Assembly: GCF_004354985.1 (NCBI RefSeq)
Contig: NZ_SMSK01000008.1
Location: forward strand, 124,001-188,000
Source: Segetibacter sp. 3557_3
GTDB lineage: Bacteria; Bacteroidota; Bacteroidia; Chitinophagales; Chitinophagaceae
Reading direction: 5' to 3'
DNA: 64,000 nucleotides
Shown here: piece by piece, positions 63,631 through 64,000 of the stretch
How positions within the stretch are numbered: the first letter of the stretch is position 1
Layout: each line of letters opens with the position of its first letter
Program-made: the position numbers and the translations under genes
Notes under the pieces: model-generated
Seen by the model: the letters and a program-made list of their open reading frames with translations, nothing else
Database searches by the model: none
What the model was told of the DNA's origin: nothing

Positions 63631-63990
63631 AATGCTGAATTATTATTTACCATATTAGAGAAATCCGAAGCTGATTACTCGCCGACAACTTTGTACCAAG
63701 ATTATGCTGTTAATGATTACATCTTTCATTGGCAGTCTCAGCATTCGTCAAGCGCAAATAGTGGAAAGGGAAAGACATATGTTGACCAGCGACATAATGG
63801 AAAAAAGATCTTATTGTTCGTTAGAGAAAGAAACAATGATGAATATAACAATACAATGGGTTATGTCTTTTTAGGCGAAGTAAATTATTTAGCGCATGAA
63901 GGTGCAAAGCCCATGAATATTAAATGGCAATTGAATGAGCCAATCCCAGCTTATCTATGGCAAGACACCGCGAAAATGGCTGTAGCTTAA
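63631..63990 (+). pseudogene. 3'-terminal fragment of a DUF3427 DEAD/DEAH helicase
   Basis: The frame opens after a stop (63628-63630) and ends at 63990. It reads NAELLFTILEKSEADYSPTT and on through YAVNDYIFHWQSQHSSS, KKILLFVRERNND, YVFLGEVNYLAHEGAKPMNI and IPAYLWQDTAKMAVA. This is the C-terminal end of the DUF3427 domain, which caps large (about 900-1000-residue) superfamily-2 helicases. The helicase core is absent upstream, so about 119 codons remain and no proper start is seen. It is therefore a remnant rather than a working gene. Confidence 0.8.
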
Positions 63991-64000
63991 TGAAGAAATA

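Noticed and set aside
1-64000. tRNA, rRNA, prophage or insertion sequence genes
   Set aside because: No cloverleaf with a GTTCRA loop, no transposase and no phage structural gene was found by eye on either strand.

Overview
The window looks like chromosomal DNA of a member of the Bacteroidota, most likely a Chitinophagaceae-type bacterium. The grounds are gene families typical of that phylum (DUF2480, DUF4286, SMUG2-type glycosylase, OMP beta-barrel receptor with a carboxypeptidase-like N-terminal domain, ribosomal protein THX, YwqK/TonB hybrids) and many promoters carrying the Bacteroidota -7 element TAnnTTTG. No prophage, transposase, CRISPR array, rRNA or tRNA gene was recognised. Most of the window is a housekeeping backbone.

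Layout. 0-10 kb: the end of a membrane-anchored protein, nadA, a 570-bp gap with DnaA-box-like sites, a PpiD-type foldase, DUF2480 and MmcQ/YjbR proteins, corA, an M23 lipoprotein, a fasciclin lipoprotein and a CarboxypepD_reg-like protein. 9-18 kb: mannose-1-phosphate guanylyltransferase and kdsD (surface sugars), recQ, a 2OG-Fe(II) oxygenase, a chromate transporter, feoA-nadD, ybeY and a CAP-domain protein. 18-26 kb: mnmG, dusB, DUF4286, HU, the very short THX gene, pdxH, pyrH, msrB and adk. 26-36 kb: two secreted amidohydrolase-like proteins, polA with a SMUG2 glycosylase, a DsbA-family protein and a truncated haemoglobin. 36-45 kb: a papain-fold-like protein with a 66-residue partner, a dihaem cytochrome c, an orphan ParA unit, a PIF1-like helicase and an AraC regulator. 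45-56 kb: an outer-membrane receptor, recX, a response regulator, dnaN, a sterol-desaturase-family protein, kdsB-kdnB and recA. 56-64 kb: two alpha/beta hydrolases, two MORN/TonB hybrids, two small secreted proteins and a 3'-terminal fragment of a DUF3427 helicase.

Themes. Replication and repair genes are common (recQ, polA, SMUG2, PIF1-like, recX, dnaN, recA). tRNA/rRNA maturation is represented by ybeY, mnmG and dusB, NAD synthesis by nadA and nadD. Kdo chemistry is represented by kdsD, kdsB and a KdnB-like oxidase, which predicts 8-amino-Kdo in the lipopolysaccharide. Two parS-like sites flank the CAP gene just before mnmG, and with the DnaA boxes near 1.5-1.9 kb and dnaN they hint that the window lies near the chromosome origin.

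The most unusual content is non-coding: a 1.6-kb higher-order repeat array directly upstream of recA; a second, G-poor array that runs into the 3' end of recX; and a dispersed, hairpin-bearing REP-like repeat in several intergenic gaps, with long and short forms that differ by the central hairpin.
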